Shown: positions 8,574-19,140, numbered from the stretch's first letter. The stretch: DNA of 28,815 nucleotides from Cryomorphaceae bacterium (GCA_949511925.1 CATEYX010000020.1:1-28815); one strand, 5' to 3'. Notes: generated by a model from the sequence alone, not told the origin. Program-made: numbers and translations.

Positions 8574-10033
8574 TGGGAGTTATTAGAAATCAAAGCATTA
8601 AGAATTCTGTAAGTTTCTATATTGGTATGACAATAGGGGCTGTTAATACTATTTTAATTTATCCTAATGTATTTAATGATCAGCCTGAACATTGGGGGCT
8701 TTTGAGTATTTTAGTTGCCTATGCTACTTTAATAGGAACGTTTTCTTCCTTAGGAATTCCCAAAACATTTATTCGATTTTTTCCTGCAATTATCGAAAAA
8801 GGACAGTTGTATTTTTTGAGTTTGATTATACCTTTGTTTGGTTTCTTACTTTCTTGTTTAGGCTATTGGTTCTTTAAGGAAGAATTGTTTGTGCTTTTAA
8901 ATGCAAGCCAACTTTTGCAAGATAATTTCTTTTACATTTTCTTACTAGTATTTTTCATTAGTTTTTATGATGTATTAACTTCTATTTCTCGGTCCTATTT
9001 AGATGCTTCAACTCCCATTTTTTTAAATGAAATATTTTTAAAATCCTATTCTTTAATACTGCTAGTTCTTCATGGTTACAAATTTTTTGATTTCACAACG
9101 TTTTTACAACTTTACGTATGCGGATTTTTGTTTAAATTCTTATTATTATTTATTTTCCAATTCATTAAGGGAAACTTGTTTTTCAAGCTTTCGTTAGGAG
9201 CTTTAAAAATTAAGGAAATCGTTGTGTATGGTTTTTATGTATTAATAGGAGGGGCGTCTGTCATATTTGTTAGTAGACTAGATATGATTATGATTGGAGT
9301 TTTTTTAGGTTTGGAACATGTTGCTTTTTATACCTTAGCTTTTTATATTGGTTCAGTAATAAAGGTACCAGGAAAATCTATCATTTCTATTTCAGTCCCT
9401 TTATTGGCTAAAGCTTGGGAGGAGCAAGATTTTAAGCAAATTCAAACTATTTATTCTAAGTCTTCTATTAATCAGTTAATAATTGGGGGTTTATTCTTTT
9501 TATGTGTTTGGATTAATATTGATGCAATTTTCAGCATACTTCCTGAGAAATTTTCTCATGGAAAATGGGTGGTTCTGTATATAGGTTTAGCACAGTTATT
9601 TAATGTTGCTGCTGGAGTAAATGGCGCAATTATTACTAATTCAAAATATTATAAATACGATTTATATACTAATTTGCTTTTAGTTGTGATTACTCTAATC
9701 TCTAATTATTTACTGATTCCAAAATATGGAATAAATGGTGCGGCTATGGCGACTGCATTTTCTGTGCTTTTGTTCAATCTTATTCGTTTAATTTTGATTA
9801 AATTAAAAATGAACTTGCAACCTTTTTCATTAAAAACTCTTTATACGGTTTTGATTCTAATAGCTATATATGGTGTTAGTCTTTGTTTACCATTGAGCGG
9901 GAATTTATATTTGGATGTTGTTTGGAAAACCTTTGTTGTAGTTGCAATTTTTATTCCTTTACTATTATCTTTAGAATTATCTGAAGATATTAATAAATTA
10001 GTTTTTGATGTAAGAAAGAGGTTAGGTATTTAA
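8573..10033 (+). CDS. Polysaccharide/oligosaccharide flippase (Wzx-like, MATE superfamily)
   Basis: A 486-residue protein made almost entirely of hydrophobic segments, about 12-14 helices, with the N-terminal pattern of Wzx/RfbX proteins (SIKNSVSFYIGMTIGAVNTI, then FNDQPEHWGLLSILVAYATLIGTFSSLGIPKTFIRFFP). The central SRLDMIMIGVFLGLEHVAFYTLAFYIG and the later NYLLIPKYGINGAAMATAFS are typical of this family. It would move a lipid-linked glycan across the inner membrane. It is the last gene of the plus-strand run that begins at carB. No clear GC-rich terminator follows; the next gene is convergent after 39 bases. Confidence 0.88.
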   Translation: MGVIRNQSIKNSVSFYIGMTIGAVNTILIYPNVFNDQPEHWGLLSILVAYATLIGTFSSLGIPKTFIRFFPAIIEKGQLYFLSLIIPLFGFLLSCLGYWFFKEELFVLLNASQLLQDNFFYIFLLVFFISFYDVLTSISRSYLDASTPIFLNEIFLKSYSLILLVLHGYKFFDFTTFLQLYVCGFLFKFLLLFIFQFIKGNLFFKLSLGALKIKEIVVYGFYVLIGGASVIFVSRLDMIMIGVFLGLEHVAFYTLAFYIGSVIKVPGKSIISISVPLLAKAWEEQDFKQIQTIYSKSSINQLIIGGLFFLCVWINIDAIFSILPEKFSHGKWVVLYIGLAQLFNVAAGVNGAIITNSKYYKYDLYTNLLLVVITLISNYLLIPKYGINGAAMATAFSVLLFNLIRLILIKLKMNLQPFSLKTLYTVLILIAIYGVSLCLPLSGNLYLDVVWKTFVVVAIFIPLLLSLELSEDINKLVFDVRKRLGI

Positions 10034-10072
10034 CTTTATTCTATTATAATAGTGTGCTCAAGAAACAGATAT

Positions 10073-10963
10073 TTAAAGTGTAAATAATCCTCTAAATAAA
10101 GCCTGTATTGTCCAAAAATTCCGCAATGATTTAAACTTTTTTATTTGTGCTAAGTTTAAAGTTAAGTCAATACTTTGCTTGATTATTTTTAAAGATATTA
10201 TAAAACATCCTTTTATATTATTTTCTTTAATATTTTGGTATGCAAACTGTTTACCACTTAAAACTATTCTTTCTTTTAAATATTGTTTTTCAAATTTAAA
10301 ACTGGCTTCAAAATGAGTTATTGACATTTCAGTTATATTATATAGCCTATTTCCTTTTAGGCTGGTAAACAGGCGATAAAAGAGTTCAGACTCTTCTCCA
10401 AGACCAAGCTTATTCCCTTTCATTCCTAAATTCACATTAAAACCCCCGATTTTCTTAAATATAGATTTATGAATACACATATTTCCTCCTGAAAAACCAC
10501 CTCTTGCAACTAGTGGGTTTAAATAACCATCAATGCTTTTAAATTCTCTAAAGAAATATCGTTTATCAATCCAGCTTGGACATTCACTCTCAAATCTTGG
10601 ATATATTGGCCCGCCAAATCCATCTGCTTTAATCGTTTTGATTCCAGTTAATAACGAATTAAGCCAATTTTCATTAATTGTAGCATCATCATCAATAAAT
10701 GCTATATAATTTCCATTAGCTATATTAATTCCTGCATTACGCGCATGACTTAATCCTTGTTCTTCTTCTATGTAATAGGTTATTGGTGTTATTTTTTTGT
10801 AATGTTCTACAAGATTTTTTGTTCCGTCTTTACTATTATTGTCAATAACAATAATTTCAATTTCTTTTTCCGAATAGTATTTTGTCTGTTCTATTATAGA
10901 GTCTAAACATAACTGAAGGAAATCTTTTCGATTATATGTGCAAATAAGAATACTTAAAACCAT
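10073..10963 (-). CDS. Glycosyltransferase family 2 protein
   Basis: A 296-residue GT-A fold enzyme. It begins with VLSILICTYNRKDFLQLCLDSI, followed by IVIDNNSKDGT, EEEQGLSHARNAGI and AFIDDDATINENWL, where IDDDA is the metal-binding DxD region. GFSGGNMCIHKSIFKKIGGFN and GLGEESELFYRL are the acceptor-side motifs of the family. No transmembrane segment is evident, so it probably works at the cytoplasmic face of the membrane. It is the last gene of the minus-strand glycan block; its start overlaps the end of the upstream sulfotransferase gene by 10 bases. The sugar added is unknown. Confidence 0.9.
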   Translation of the reverse strand: MVLSILICTYNRKDFLQLCLDSIIEQTKYYSEKEIEIIVIDNNSKDGTKNLVEHYKKITPITYYIEEEQGLSHARNAGINIANGNYIAFIDDDATINENWLNSLLTGIKTIKADGFGGPIYPRFESECPSWIDKRYFFREFKSIDGYLNPLVARGGFSGGNMCIHKSIFKKIGGFNVNLGMKGNKLGLGEESELFYRLFTSLKGNRLYNITEMSITHFEASFKFEKQYLKERIVLSGKQFAYQNIKENNIKGCFIISLKIIKQSIDLTLNLAQIKKFKSLRNFWTIQALFRGLFTL

Positions 10964-11634
10964 TTATTTTTCAGTTTTTCTAAAAAAGATTCTTTCTTGA
11001 TCTGATTTAATTTATAATCATTACTTATATCTCTTTTCAATTGATACCCAATAAAATCAAGAATTTCATTCTTTCCCTTCTCTGTATTAAATTTTTCAAT
11101 TGTCCAAATTTTTAGTTGTTTTGGAAACTTTTTTTGAAGATTCTTTGTAGTACTATCATATTCTTCCCAATATAACTCTAATGCTTTCTTTTTATCACTT
11201 TCATTATATTTTGGGTAACAAGGGTCCCACTTTTCATCTAATTTCCAGTCTTTTCCATTATGTTTGTACCAGTGATTTCTTCCTTCAGTCTTATTTAAAT
11301 AACTGTTTACAACACTTTCTTTATCTCTCACTAGTCCAATAATTTTTACATTTGGATATTTTTGTATTATTTGATTGATATAAGGCAAATAGTACATCCC
11401 CGTATCTCCATATAAAAGATTCTCAGAATTATGCTTTTGAAGATCTTCTATCCAGTTAAATAGTTCTGCCTCATCATTATCCCATTTTATAAGTTTTCGT
11501 ATTCCATCTTCTTCAATTTTCCCTTCATGAATCACTCTCATTTTATATTGATGGGAAAGGAATTTTGATAGAGAAACACTTCCGCTTCTTCCAGTTCCTA
11601 TTGAGATAATTAATTGTTTTTTTTGTTTATTCAT
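10954..11634 (-). CDS. Sulfotransferase family protein
   Basis: A 226-residue protein with the PAPS-dependent sulfotransferase layout. The phosphosulfate-binding loop is at the N-terminus (IISIGTGRSGSVSLSKFL), and KIIGLVRDKESVVNSYLNK matches the 3'-phosphate-binding Arg and Ser pattern. It would transfer sulfate from PAPS to a hydroxyl, probably of a sugar. The frame is open ten codons further upstream to an ATG at 11664, but that would overlap the previous gene by 20 bases and push the P-loop away from the N-terminus, so I chose the ATG at 11634, which leaves a 10-base gap. It sits between another sulfotransferase and a GT2 enzyme. Homology is at family level; acceptor unknown. Confidence 0.8.
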   Translation of the reverse strand: MNKQKKQLIISIGTGRSGSVSLSKFLSHQYKMRVIHEGKIEEDGIRKLIKWDNDEAELFNWIEDLQKHNSENLLYGDTGMYYLPYINQIIQKYPNVKIIGLVRDKESVVNSYLNKTEGRNHWYKHNGKDWKLDEKWDPCYPKYNESDKKKALELYWEEYDSTTKNLQKKFPKQLKIWTIEKFNTEKGKNEILDFIGYQLKRDISNDYKLNQIKKESFLEKLKNKWF

Positions 11635-11644
11635 TATTTGTAAT

Positions 11645-12397
11645 TTAAAAGAAGCTATAGCCAAATTTGTTTATACTGATTTCAAACTCTTTCTCTGCTT
11701 TTTTAATATTAAACTTATATAATATACTGCGTTTATTTTTTTTCCATAAAGATAAGTATTTGTCATTTACATCCTTTTTTATTGTATTTTCTGATAGGAT
11801 TATTTGAGTGTTAAGAAAGTGTCCAATAATTTTTAAAGTTTCTTTCGGATTATCTGTTAAATCTTCATAATTAATATCTAAGCTGTTTTTAAGTGTTTTT
11901 TTATCTTCTAAGTATTGATTATGGCATACTAGCCAATGCTTAATTAAAGAATAGTGAGATGTTTTTGACCATTTTTTAGTTGCTAATGAAGTAGCTGCTG
12001 GATGCCTATATATTGTAATGAAATAGCTATTAGGAAACATAGCCTGCAAAAAAAGTGTTCTAACTAAATTTGGAGGGGATTTCTCAATTAGATATTCTTT
12101 ACTTAAATCCCAATATTTACTCCATTCTGAAAAAAGTTTATACTTATTTTCTTTTTTGATTATTTCAGATTTCTCATTTAAAAAGGAGTCTTTGTCAAAA
12201 CCAAATTTTCCTGGTCCCCCGTGTTTATTTGCTGCATTAAATACACTTTGAAGATGTTGTCCTTCATCTTCAATAGCAGTAGTATTTTTAAAACCACTTA
12301 TAGTCTTTTGATTTTTAAGTATTTTATAAAGTAATGAAGTGCCACTTCTATGCAATCCGCAAATAAAAATAAATTTATGTTGTTGCATTTTATTCAT
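11645..12397 (-). CDS. Sulfotransferase family protein
   Basis: A 250-residue protein with FIFICGLHRSGTSLLYKILK at residues 9-28, the P-loop-like phosphosulfate-binding motif, and YFITIYRHPAATSLATKKWSK, matching the 3'-phosphate-binding segment. Between them, IEKSPPNLVRTLFLQAMFP is a common sulfotransferase block. It is distinct from its downstream neighbour rather than a recent duplicate. A second in-frame ATG exists three codons later (12388). A TAnnTTTG box lies 16 bases upstream on this strand, so it probably heads a transcript with the next sulfotransferase and the GT2 gene. A role in sulfating the surface glycan is inferred from its place. Confidence 0.85.
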   Translation of the reverse strand: MNKMQQHKFIFICGLHRSGTSLLYKILKNQKTISGFKNTTAIEDEGQHLQSVFNAANKHGGPGKFGFDKDSFLNEKSEIIKKENKYKLFSEWSKYWDLSKEYLIEKSPPNLVRTLFLQAMFPNSYFITIYRHPAATSLATKKWSKTSHYSLIKHWLVCHNQYLEDKKTLKNSLDINYEDLTDNPKETLKIIGHFLNTQIILSENTIKKDVNDKYLSLWKKNKRSILYKFNIKKAEKEFEISINKFGYSFF

Positions 12398-12413
12398 TAG
12401 TTTTTAATTTAAG

Positions 12414-12421
12414 CAAAGGTA
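12414..12421 (-). promoter_or_regulatory. Candidate -7 promoter box for sulfotransferase transcript (TACCTTTG)
   Basis: On the minus strand TACCTTTG matches TAnnTTTG and ends 16 bases before the ATG at 12397. It lies in the 186-base gene-free gap 12398-12583, in which I otherwise see only AT-rich sequence and no terminator or small gene. Confidence 0.5.
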
Positions 12422-12583
12422 GTGTTTTTACTTTTAGAGAGCGAAAAAAAGATTCAAGTTGTTTTATGATAAATATTAAAATTCAGATGAAACGAATTGA
12501 ATAAATACATCTTCTTAATTAGGAATCTCTAATAATTGATGCCAGAATAAAAGATCATTATCCTCCAGTTTTAGAAAGACAGA

Positions 12584-13557
12584 TTAATTTTTATATAATT
12601 TTAATCTTGAATCAAGCATTTTGCTAAACCTAGCAGATCCTTTTTTATTTAAGTGATCAGGGTTGAAAAACTCATGCATTGTAAAATCATTATTAACAGA
12701 GTAATCCCAAAATTCTATATTATATTTTTCGTATAAAATTTCTGCATCAATCCGATTATTATTAATAATACTTGAATCTAATTTAGTATTATACTTTTTG
12801 TAAGTAGGTGTAGAGAAAAAGATTGGTGTTATTCCATTTTTTTGTAAAGTGGTTATTAACTTATCTAATTCATTTAGCACTATTTTTTTTTCAGTTGAAG
12901 TATTAATTAATTCGTCATATACATTAATCCTATTAATATAGTTAATGCTGCTAAAATCGTTAGTTCTTGTTTTGGAAAATGTAATAAACCCTTTAACTAG
13001 TGTGTCTGTTTTACTTACCCCTTCCTCTGTATCAAAATCAAGATATTGTGTATGGTTTCTAAGTTTCCATTTTGTAAGAATATCTTTTTTTAGCAATGAA
13101 AATGAGACTAATGGGCTATAACCAAAAAGAAAAGGAGAGACATCAGCTTTATTATAGTCTATACTAGAATGTTTAATGCCATTGCCAAAGTATGACCAGA
13201 TATTTCTTTCTCCTCTTTGAATTGAGAAGTAAAGTGAATGATAATCTAAACTAATAAACACATATTTTAGATTATTTAGCCGTTCAAGACTTCTTAATGT
13301 TATTTCTTTATCAAAGTAAATTGATTGTCCAGAATTAGCAGTGTTGTATGTGTTATCTGTAAAATATTTTGGATTTACTCCACGTAATGCATGAGAATTT
13401 CCTAAAATTAAAATCTCAATTTCATTAGCATGCTTTAACATTCCATTTGCTTTTTCTTTATATAAAGAATTCATGTTTGATAAATATAGATCCATCATTA
13501 TTATAATAACGATAAGTGGAAAAATAAAGAGCAATATTTTTTTAAAAAATAATTTCA

Positions 13558-13558
<1 letters not shown>
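12584..13558 (-). CDS. Membrane-anchored SGNH-like protein, likely MBOAT partner
   Basis: A 324-residue protein with one N-terminal transmembrane helix (about residues 7-25), so most of it should lie outside the inner membrane. ILILGNSHALRGVNP (about 49-63) looks like the block I nucleophile site (Gly-x-Ser-His, Ser55), and FFNPDHLNKKG near the C-terminus (His302) looks like the block V His. SGNH proteins of this kind (AlgJ/AlgX, DltD and others) pair with MBOAT acyltransferases and pass acyl groups to extracytoplasmic glycans. In the usual DxxH the acid is Asp; here the position three before His is Asn299, with Asp301 just before His. The start overlaps the MBOAT stop by one base (TGATG). 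A TTG just upstream is possible, but the ATG is preferred. Confidence 0.75.
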
Positions 13559-15009
<1,451 letters not shown>

Positions 15010-15046
15010 ATGCTATTTTGACATTATTAAAAGCTTAAAAAAAGAA

Positions 15047-15056
15047 TTTTTTTTTT
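15047..15056. repeat. Ten-base T/A homopolymer in the MBOAT leader
   Basis: Ten T on the plus strand (ten A on the coding strand) lie between the candidate promoter box at 15113-15120 and the MBOAT start at 15009. With the nearby run of seven A (15037-15043) it could form an AT-only hairpin. It lies in the transcribed leader if the promoter call is right. Confidence 0.6.
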
Positions 15057-15112
15057 AGTTAACTTGTTTACGGCTTATTGATATTTGTATAATGAGTAAT
15101 TTCTTTATATTA

Positions 15113-15120
15113 CAAAACTA
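15113..15120 (-). promoter_or_regulatory. Candidate -7 promoter box for MBOAT-SGNH (TAGTTTTG)
   Basis: TAGTTTTG on the minus strand matches TAnnTTTG. It would give a leader of about 100 bases before the ATG at 15009. It lies in the gene-free gap 15010-15194, which otherwise holds only AT-rich sequence and the homopolymer. Confidence 0.4.
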
Positions 15121-15194
15121 ATAAAAATCTGAATTAAACCTTTGATAAAAATACTAAATGGTTCCCTTAATAATTATAATTAGCCATTCTAAAT

Positions 15195-15908
15195 CTAAAA
15201 AGTATACGAAAGACTATTAATAAGTTGGTAGTCCATTTCAGGAATATCTAGTTTAGGGTAACTATCATAATTAAAAGTATTATTTAAGCTAAATAGAAAA
15301 TGGGAATTAATCGTTATTCTTAGTAATAGGTTAGTTTTCCATCTAAAATCACCTATATTTTTAATGTTGGGTTGGTAGTTGTTTTTACTTATAAGTTCTA
15401 CATTATCTAGTATTTTGATAGTAAAGTCAATACCGCTACTCATTCGAGTATTCATTTCTTGCTCTCCTTTCATTGGTGTTTCTGTTTCTCTTAGGTATGA
15501 AACACCTAAACGAGCCTTTTCAACATCCGATTTCATTATTCCATAAGAAATTCCTATACCTGCAGTCCATCTTTTTTTTATGGAACGACTAATATCGTAC
15601 AAATGTTGAAGTGTTAAATCAGCTCCCAGATTATTAGTATTAAAGGAATATTTTAAATCTTGCACTCCTTTATTAAGCATTTCTTCTTTTCCTGTTTGGC
15701 TAATAAAAGAGATGTTATTATTTAGGCTTAATACTAATTTCTTATGTTTGTAATTGGCCAAAAACACATTGTTGAATTGCAAAATATTATCTATATTCTT
15801 GGTGTAGTTAAGTCCTAAGTCAAAGTTTCCTGAAAACCCATCCGTTTTATCGGTTGATAAAGCGTAAGTAAAAGTGCTAATAAATAACAAAACTATTACT
15901 TTAAGCAT
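15195..15908 (-). CDS. DUF481 family outer-membrane protein
   Basis: A 237-residue protein with a signal peptide (about residues 1-16, MLKVIVLLFISTFTYA) followed by a long succession of amphipathic beta strands with alternating hydrophobic residues, ending in Phe (SLSYTF), as outer-membrane beta barrels do. FSGNFDLGLNYTKNIDNILQ and the later strand pattern fit DUF481, salt-induced outer-membrane proteins of unknown function. Its start lies 8 bases inside the valS coding region, on the same strand, so it is probably co-transcribed with valS. That link is positional and need not be functional. Confidence 0.82.
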   Translation of the reverse strand: MLKVIVLLFISTFTYALSTDKTDGFSGNFDLGLNYTKNIDNILQFNNVFLANYKHKKLVLSLNNNISFISQTGKEEMLNKGVQDLKYSFNTNNLGADLTLQHLYDISRSIKKRWTAGIGISYGIMKSDVEKARLGVSYLRETETPMKGEQEMNTRMSSGIDFTIKILDNVELISKNNYQPNIKNIGDFRWKTNLLLRITINSHFLFSLNNTFNYDSYPKLDIPEMDYQLINSLSYTF

Positions 15909-18516
15909 TCCCGAAATCTTTAATTTTAGTTGCTAAAATTTCAATTTTAGCTTTTGCATCAGCCATTTTATTTTTTTCGTTTACAACTACTTGTTCAGGG
16001 GCATTGTTTACAAAGCGATCATTGCCTAATTTTTCTTCCACCGATTTTAAGAAGCCTTTGGTATAGTCCAATTCTTTTTGTAGTTTTTCGATTTCTGCTG
16101 CTAGATCAATTTTTTCACCCAAGGGGATAAAGTATTCGTTTGATTTCACCATAAAACTAAATGCACCATTTGGTTTTTCATTTGTAGTATTTATGGTTGA
16201 AAGGTTTCCTAATTTAGCAACAATAGCATCTAAATTAGTCTTGGATTTTTGGTTTTCGATAACGAGTAATTCCAATTGCTCTTTATTTGCAATATTTTGC
16301 TCTTTTCTTATTGTTCTTATTCCGGCAACCACTTCTGTTATGTTTTCAAAATCAGCTAATATCTGCTCGTTTACATCTCCTGCTATTGGCCAGTGGGCAA
16401 CAATAATATCTTCTTTTCTATCATCAATCAAATGCCATATTTCTTCTGTTAGGAAAGGCATAAAAGGATGTAAAATTTTTAGTATTTTCTCTAATTGTTC
16501 AATAGTCTTAGCATAAGTAGTGCTATCTATTGGACTACCATAGCTAGGTTTTACCATTTCTAAGTACCATGAACAGAAATCATCCCAAACCAATCTATAG
16601 GTTCCCATTAAAGCTTCTGAAATTCTGTATTTACTATAGGATTCATCTATTTCAATAATTGTTTTACTGAGTTTTTTTTCAAACCAAGTAATCGCTTGTT
16701 TTGCACTTTCTGGCTGCTCGACTTCTGCAACTTCCCATCCTTTAATTAAACGAAAAGCATTCCAGATTTTATTAGAAAAATTTCTACCTTGTTCGCAAAG
16801 TCCTTGATCAAAAGGTAAGTCATTTCCAGCAGGAGAACAGAGCAACATACCAACTCTTACTCCATCGGCACCATATTTTTCTATCAGAGTTATTGGGTCA
16901 GGAGAGTTTCCTAAGGACTTACTCATTTTTCTTCCTTGTTTATCTCTTACAATTCCTGTAAGGTACACATTTTTGAAAGGTAATTCTTTTCTGTATTCGT
17001 ACCCAGCCATAACCATGCGGGCTACCCAAAAGAAAAGGATTTCAGGAGCAGTTACTATGTCATTAGTAGGGTAGTAGTAGTTTATTTCTTTATTGTCAGG
17101 GTTACGGATTCCATCAAAAACTGATATTGGCCACAGCCAAGAGGAGAACCAAGTATCCAATACATCAGCATCTTGGTGTAAGTCTGCCATAGTTATGGAT
17201 GGCTTTTCTTTTTGTGCTAATACTAAGGCTTCTTCTTTGCTTTCAGCTACTACATATTTATTGCCTTCATAGAAGTAAGCTGGTATTTGTTGCCCCCACC
17301 AAAGCTGACGAGAAACACACCAATCCTTGATGTTTTCCATCCAATGGCGATAAGTATTTTTGAACTTTGCAGGATGAAATTGTATATCATCATTCATTAC
17401 ATGTTCTAATGCAGGTTTTGAAAAGGTTTCCATTTTAAAAAACCACTGCATAGACAGCTTAGGTTCAATTACAGCATCTGTTCTTTCTGAAAAACCAACT
17501 TTATTTTGGTATTCTTCAGTTTTTACTAAATATCCTTTTGCTTTTAAGTCCACTTCAATTTCTCCTCTTACTTCAAATCTATCTTTTCCAATATATAATT
17601 TAGCAGCTTCACTTAAAGTTCCATCATCATTTAGGATATCAATAGTTTCCAATCCGTGTTTGTCACCTAATTTGTAATCATTAATGTCATGTGCAGGCGT
17701 AATTTTAAGCGCTCCTGTCCCAAATTCCATATCCACATATTCATCAAATATGATAGGAATTACTCTATTTACTAAGGGTATAATTGCTTTTTTACCTTTT
17801 AGATGCGTATAGCGTTCATCATTCGGATTTACGCAAATAGCTGAATCTCCTAAAATAGTCTCTGGTCTTGTTGTGGCAATTGTTATTCTTTCATTACTGT
17901 CCTCAATGTTGTAGGCAATATGGTATAATTTTGAATTTACTTCTTTGTGTATTACCTCCTCATCAGAAAGTGCTGTTTGTGCAGAAGGATCCCAATTTAC
18001 CATTCTAACTCCTCTGTAAATAAGTCCTTTTTGGTGTAAATCTACAAAAACCTTAATTACGGATTCACTCATGTCATCATCCATGGTAAACTTAGTTCGA
18101 TCCCAATCGCATGAAGCTCCTAATTTTTTTAACTGCTCTAGGATGATACCTCCGTGCTTTTCTTTCCAATCAAATGCATGAGCTAAGAACTCATCTCTTG
18201 TTAAGTCATTTTTTTGGATGCCTTCTTTTGCTAGTTTCTGTACTACCTTCGCCTCAGTAGCTATTGATGCATGATCAGTTCCTGGTACCCAACAGGCATT
18301 AAAACCCATCATGCGTGCGCGCCTGACCATTACGTCTTGTAAAGTATTGTTTAGCATATGCCCCATATGTAAAACACCTGTTACATTTGGTGGAGGGATT
18401 ACAATTGTATAAGCCTCACGTTCATCAGGAGTGGAATTGAAATAACCTTTCTCCATCCAATAGGCATACCATTTATCTTCCGTAATTAGGGGGTTGTATA
18501 TTTTTGGAATGCTCAT
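15901..18516 (-). CDS. valS: Valyl-tRNA synthetase
   Basis: Class I aminoacyl-tRNA synthetase that charges tRNA-Val. At 871 residues it has the normal length. The HIGH motif is HMGH (residues 50-53, in PPPNVTGVLHMGH), and KMSKS lies at about 530-534, followed by LGNSPDP. The editing (CP1) domain contains TTRPETILGDSA and the GTGALKITPAHDINDY block that hydrolyses Thr-tRNA-Val. The WWGQQIPAYF and DVLDTWFSSWLWP segments are valine-specific. After the anticodon-binding domain, the last 65 residues form the coiled coil typical of ValS (LAAEIEKLQKELDYTKGFLK). A promoter box lies 22 bases upstream; the DUF481 gene overlaps the end by 8 bases. Confidence 0.98.
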   Translation of the reverse strand: MSIPKIYNPLITEDKWYAYWMEKGYFNSTPDEREAYTIVIPPPNVTGVLHMGHMLNNTLQDVMVRRARMMGFNACWVPGTDHASIATEAKVVQKLAKEGIQKNDLTRDEFLAHAFDWKEKHGGIILEQLKKLGASCDWDRTKFTMDDDMSESVIKVFVDLHQKGLIYRGVRMVNWDPSAQTALSDEEVIHKEVNSKLYHIAYNIEDSNERITIATTRPETILGDSAICVNPNDERYTHLKGKKAIIPLVNRVIPIIFDEYVDMEFGTGALKITPAHDINDYKLGDKHGLETIDILNDDGTLSEAAKLYIGKDRFEVRGEIEVDLKAKGYLVKTEEYQNKVGFSERTDAVIEPKLSMQWFFKMETFSKPALEHVMNDDIQFHPAKFKNTYRHWMENIKDWCVSRQLWWGQQIPAYFYEGNKYVVAESKEEALVLAQKEKPSITMADLHQDADVLDTWFSSWLWPISVFDGIRNPDNKEINYYYPTNDIVTAPEILFFWVARMVMAGYEYRKELPFKNVYLTGIVRDKQGRKMSKSLGNSPDPITLIEKYGADGVRVGMLLCSPAGNDLPFDQGLCEQGRNFSNKIWNAFRLIKGWEVAEVEQPESAKQAITWFEKKLSKTIIEIDESYSKYRISEALMGTYRLVWDDFCSWYLEMVKPSYGSPIDSTTYAKTIEQLEKILKILHPFMPFLTEEIWHLIDDRKEDIIVAHWPIAGDVNEQILADFENITEVVAGIRTIRKEQNIANKEQLELLVIENQKSKTNLDAIVAKLGNLSTINTTNEKPNGAFSFMVKSNEYFIPLGEKIDLAAEIEKLQKELDYTKGFLKSVEEKLGNDRFVNNAPEQVVVNEKNKMADAKAKIEILATKIKDFGNA

Positions 18517-18537
18517 TTAAGTATTGTTTATTGCTTG

Positions 18538-18545
18538 CAAATTTA
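18538..18545 (-). promoter_or_regulatory. Candidate -7 promoter box for valS (TAAATTTG)
   Basis: On the minus strand TAAATTTG matches TAnnTTTG, 21 bases before the valS ATG. It is back-to-back with the plus-strand promoter of the DUF1573 gene in the 141-base intergenic region. Confidence 0.55.
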
Positions 18546-18583
18546 CTAATTCTATTGTTCTGAGGAATTCCTAGAATATCTTA

Positions 18584-18614
18584 TTTGCTTAAATAAAATA
18601 TTTTATTAAATTTG
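18584..18614 (+). promoter_or_regulatory. Complete Bacteroidota-type promoter (TTTG-19-TAAATTTG)
   Basis: TTTG at 18584-18587 and TAAATTTG at 18607-18614 are separated by 19 bases. This matches the primary sigma consensus described for Bacteroides and Flavobacterium (-33 TTTG, -7 TAnnTTTG). It is the only box in the window for which I find both elements at the right spacing. It would drive the DUF1573 gene with a leader of about 38 bases. Confidence 0.7.
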
Positions 18615-18657
18615 CCGTTCACTATTTGTATATTAATCAAAAAAATAAAAAGAAGAA

Positions 18658-19140
18658 ATGAAAAAATTACTTTTATCCTTAGCCCTTGTAACTGGATTTA
18701 CTGTAGTAAATGCTCAAAATGTTAAAGCTGTTGACGCACCCAAAACTGAAAATTCTACTAATGTAACTATTGATTTTGTATCGAAAGTTGTGGATTATGG
18801 AACAATTGAGCACAATGCTGATGGAGCTAGAAAATTTGTATTTACAAATAATGGAACTGAGCCTTTACTAATTAAAAATGCAAAAGGAAGTTGTGGTTGT
18901 ACAGTACCTACATGGCCAAGAGAAGCTATTGCTCCTGGTGCTACTGCTGAGATTGGTGTGAAGTATGCAACAAATAGAGTTGGAAAATTCACAAAAACAA
19001 TTACTTTAACTACTAATGCAAGTAAGAAGCCTGTTATCTTAACAGTTAAAGGTGAAGTTAATCCTGCTCCAAAAGAAGAAACTTCTCCAGTAAGAAAAAC
19101 AGAAGGCTCTCCTTTAGAAAAACAGAAGTCTCTGCTTTAA
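18658..19140 (+). CDS. DUF1573 domain exported protein
   Basis: A 160-residue protein. Residues 1-19 form a clear signal peptide (MKKLLLSLALVTGFTVVNA). The mature part holds one immunoglobulin-like DUF1573 domain (about 37-133): FVSKVVDYGTIEHNADGA, FTNNGTEPLLIKNAKGSCGCTVP and the strand-rich GKFTKTITLTTNAS. The KGSCGCT motif with two cysteines is the family hallmark. The Pro/Lys/Glu-rich tail is disordered. Function is unknown; such proteins are periplasmic or outer-membrane-associated in Bacteroidota. It has the best promoter in the window, and a terminator follows, so it is probably a well-expressed single gene. Confidence 0.92.
   Translation: MKKLLLSLALVTGFTVVNAQNVKAVDAPKTENSTNVTIDFVSKVVDYGTIEHNADGARKFVFTNNGTEPLLIKNAKGSCGCTVPTWPREAIAPGATAEIGVKYATNRVGKFTKTITLTTNASKKPVILTVKGEVNPAPKEETSPVRKTEGSPLEKQKSLL

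Noticed and set aside
10041..10052. Perfect palindrome CTATTATAATAG between two convergent genes, as a possible bidirectional terminator.
   Set aside because: Short and almost pure AT with no loop or T run; too weak to call.
11635..11664. Ten extra N-terminal codons for the second sulfotransferase.
   Set aside because: They overlap the upstream gene and move the P-loop away from the N-terminus; the ATG at 11634 fits better.
10954..12397. The two sulfotransferases as a recent tandem duplication.
   Set aside because: Their sequences differ outside the P-loop and phosphate-binding segments, so they look like separate family members.
16193..16516. Plus-strand open frame of 107 codons.
   Set aside because: Shadow of the valS coiled-coil and anticodon-binding region.
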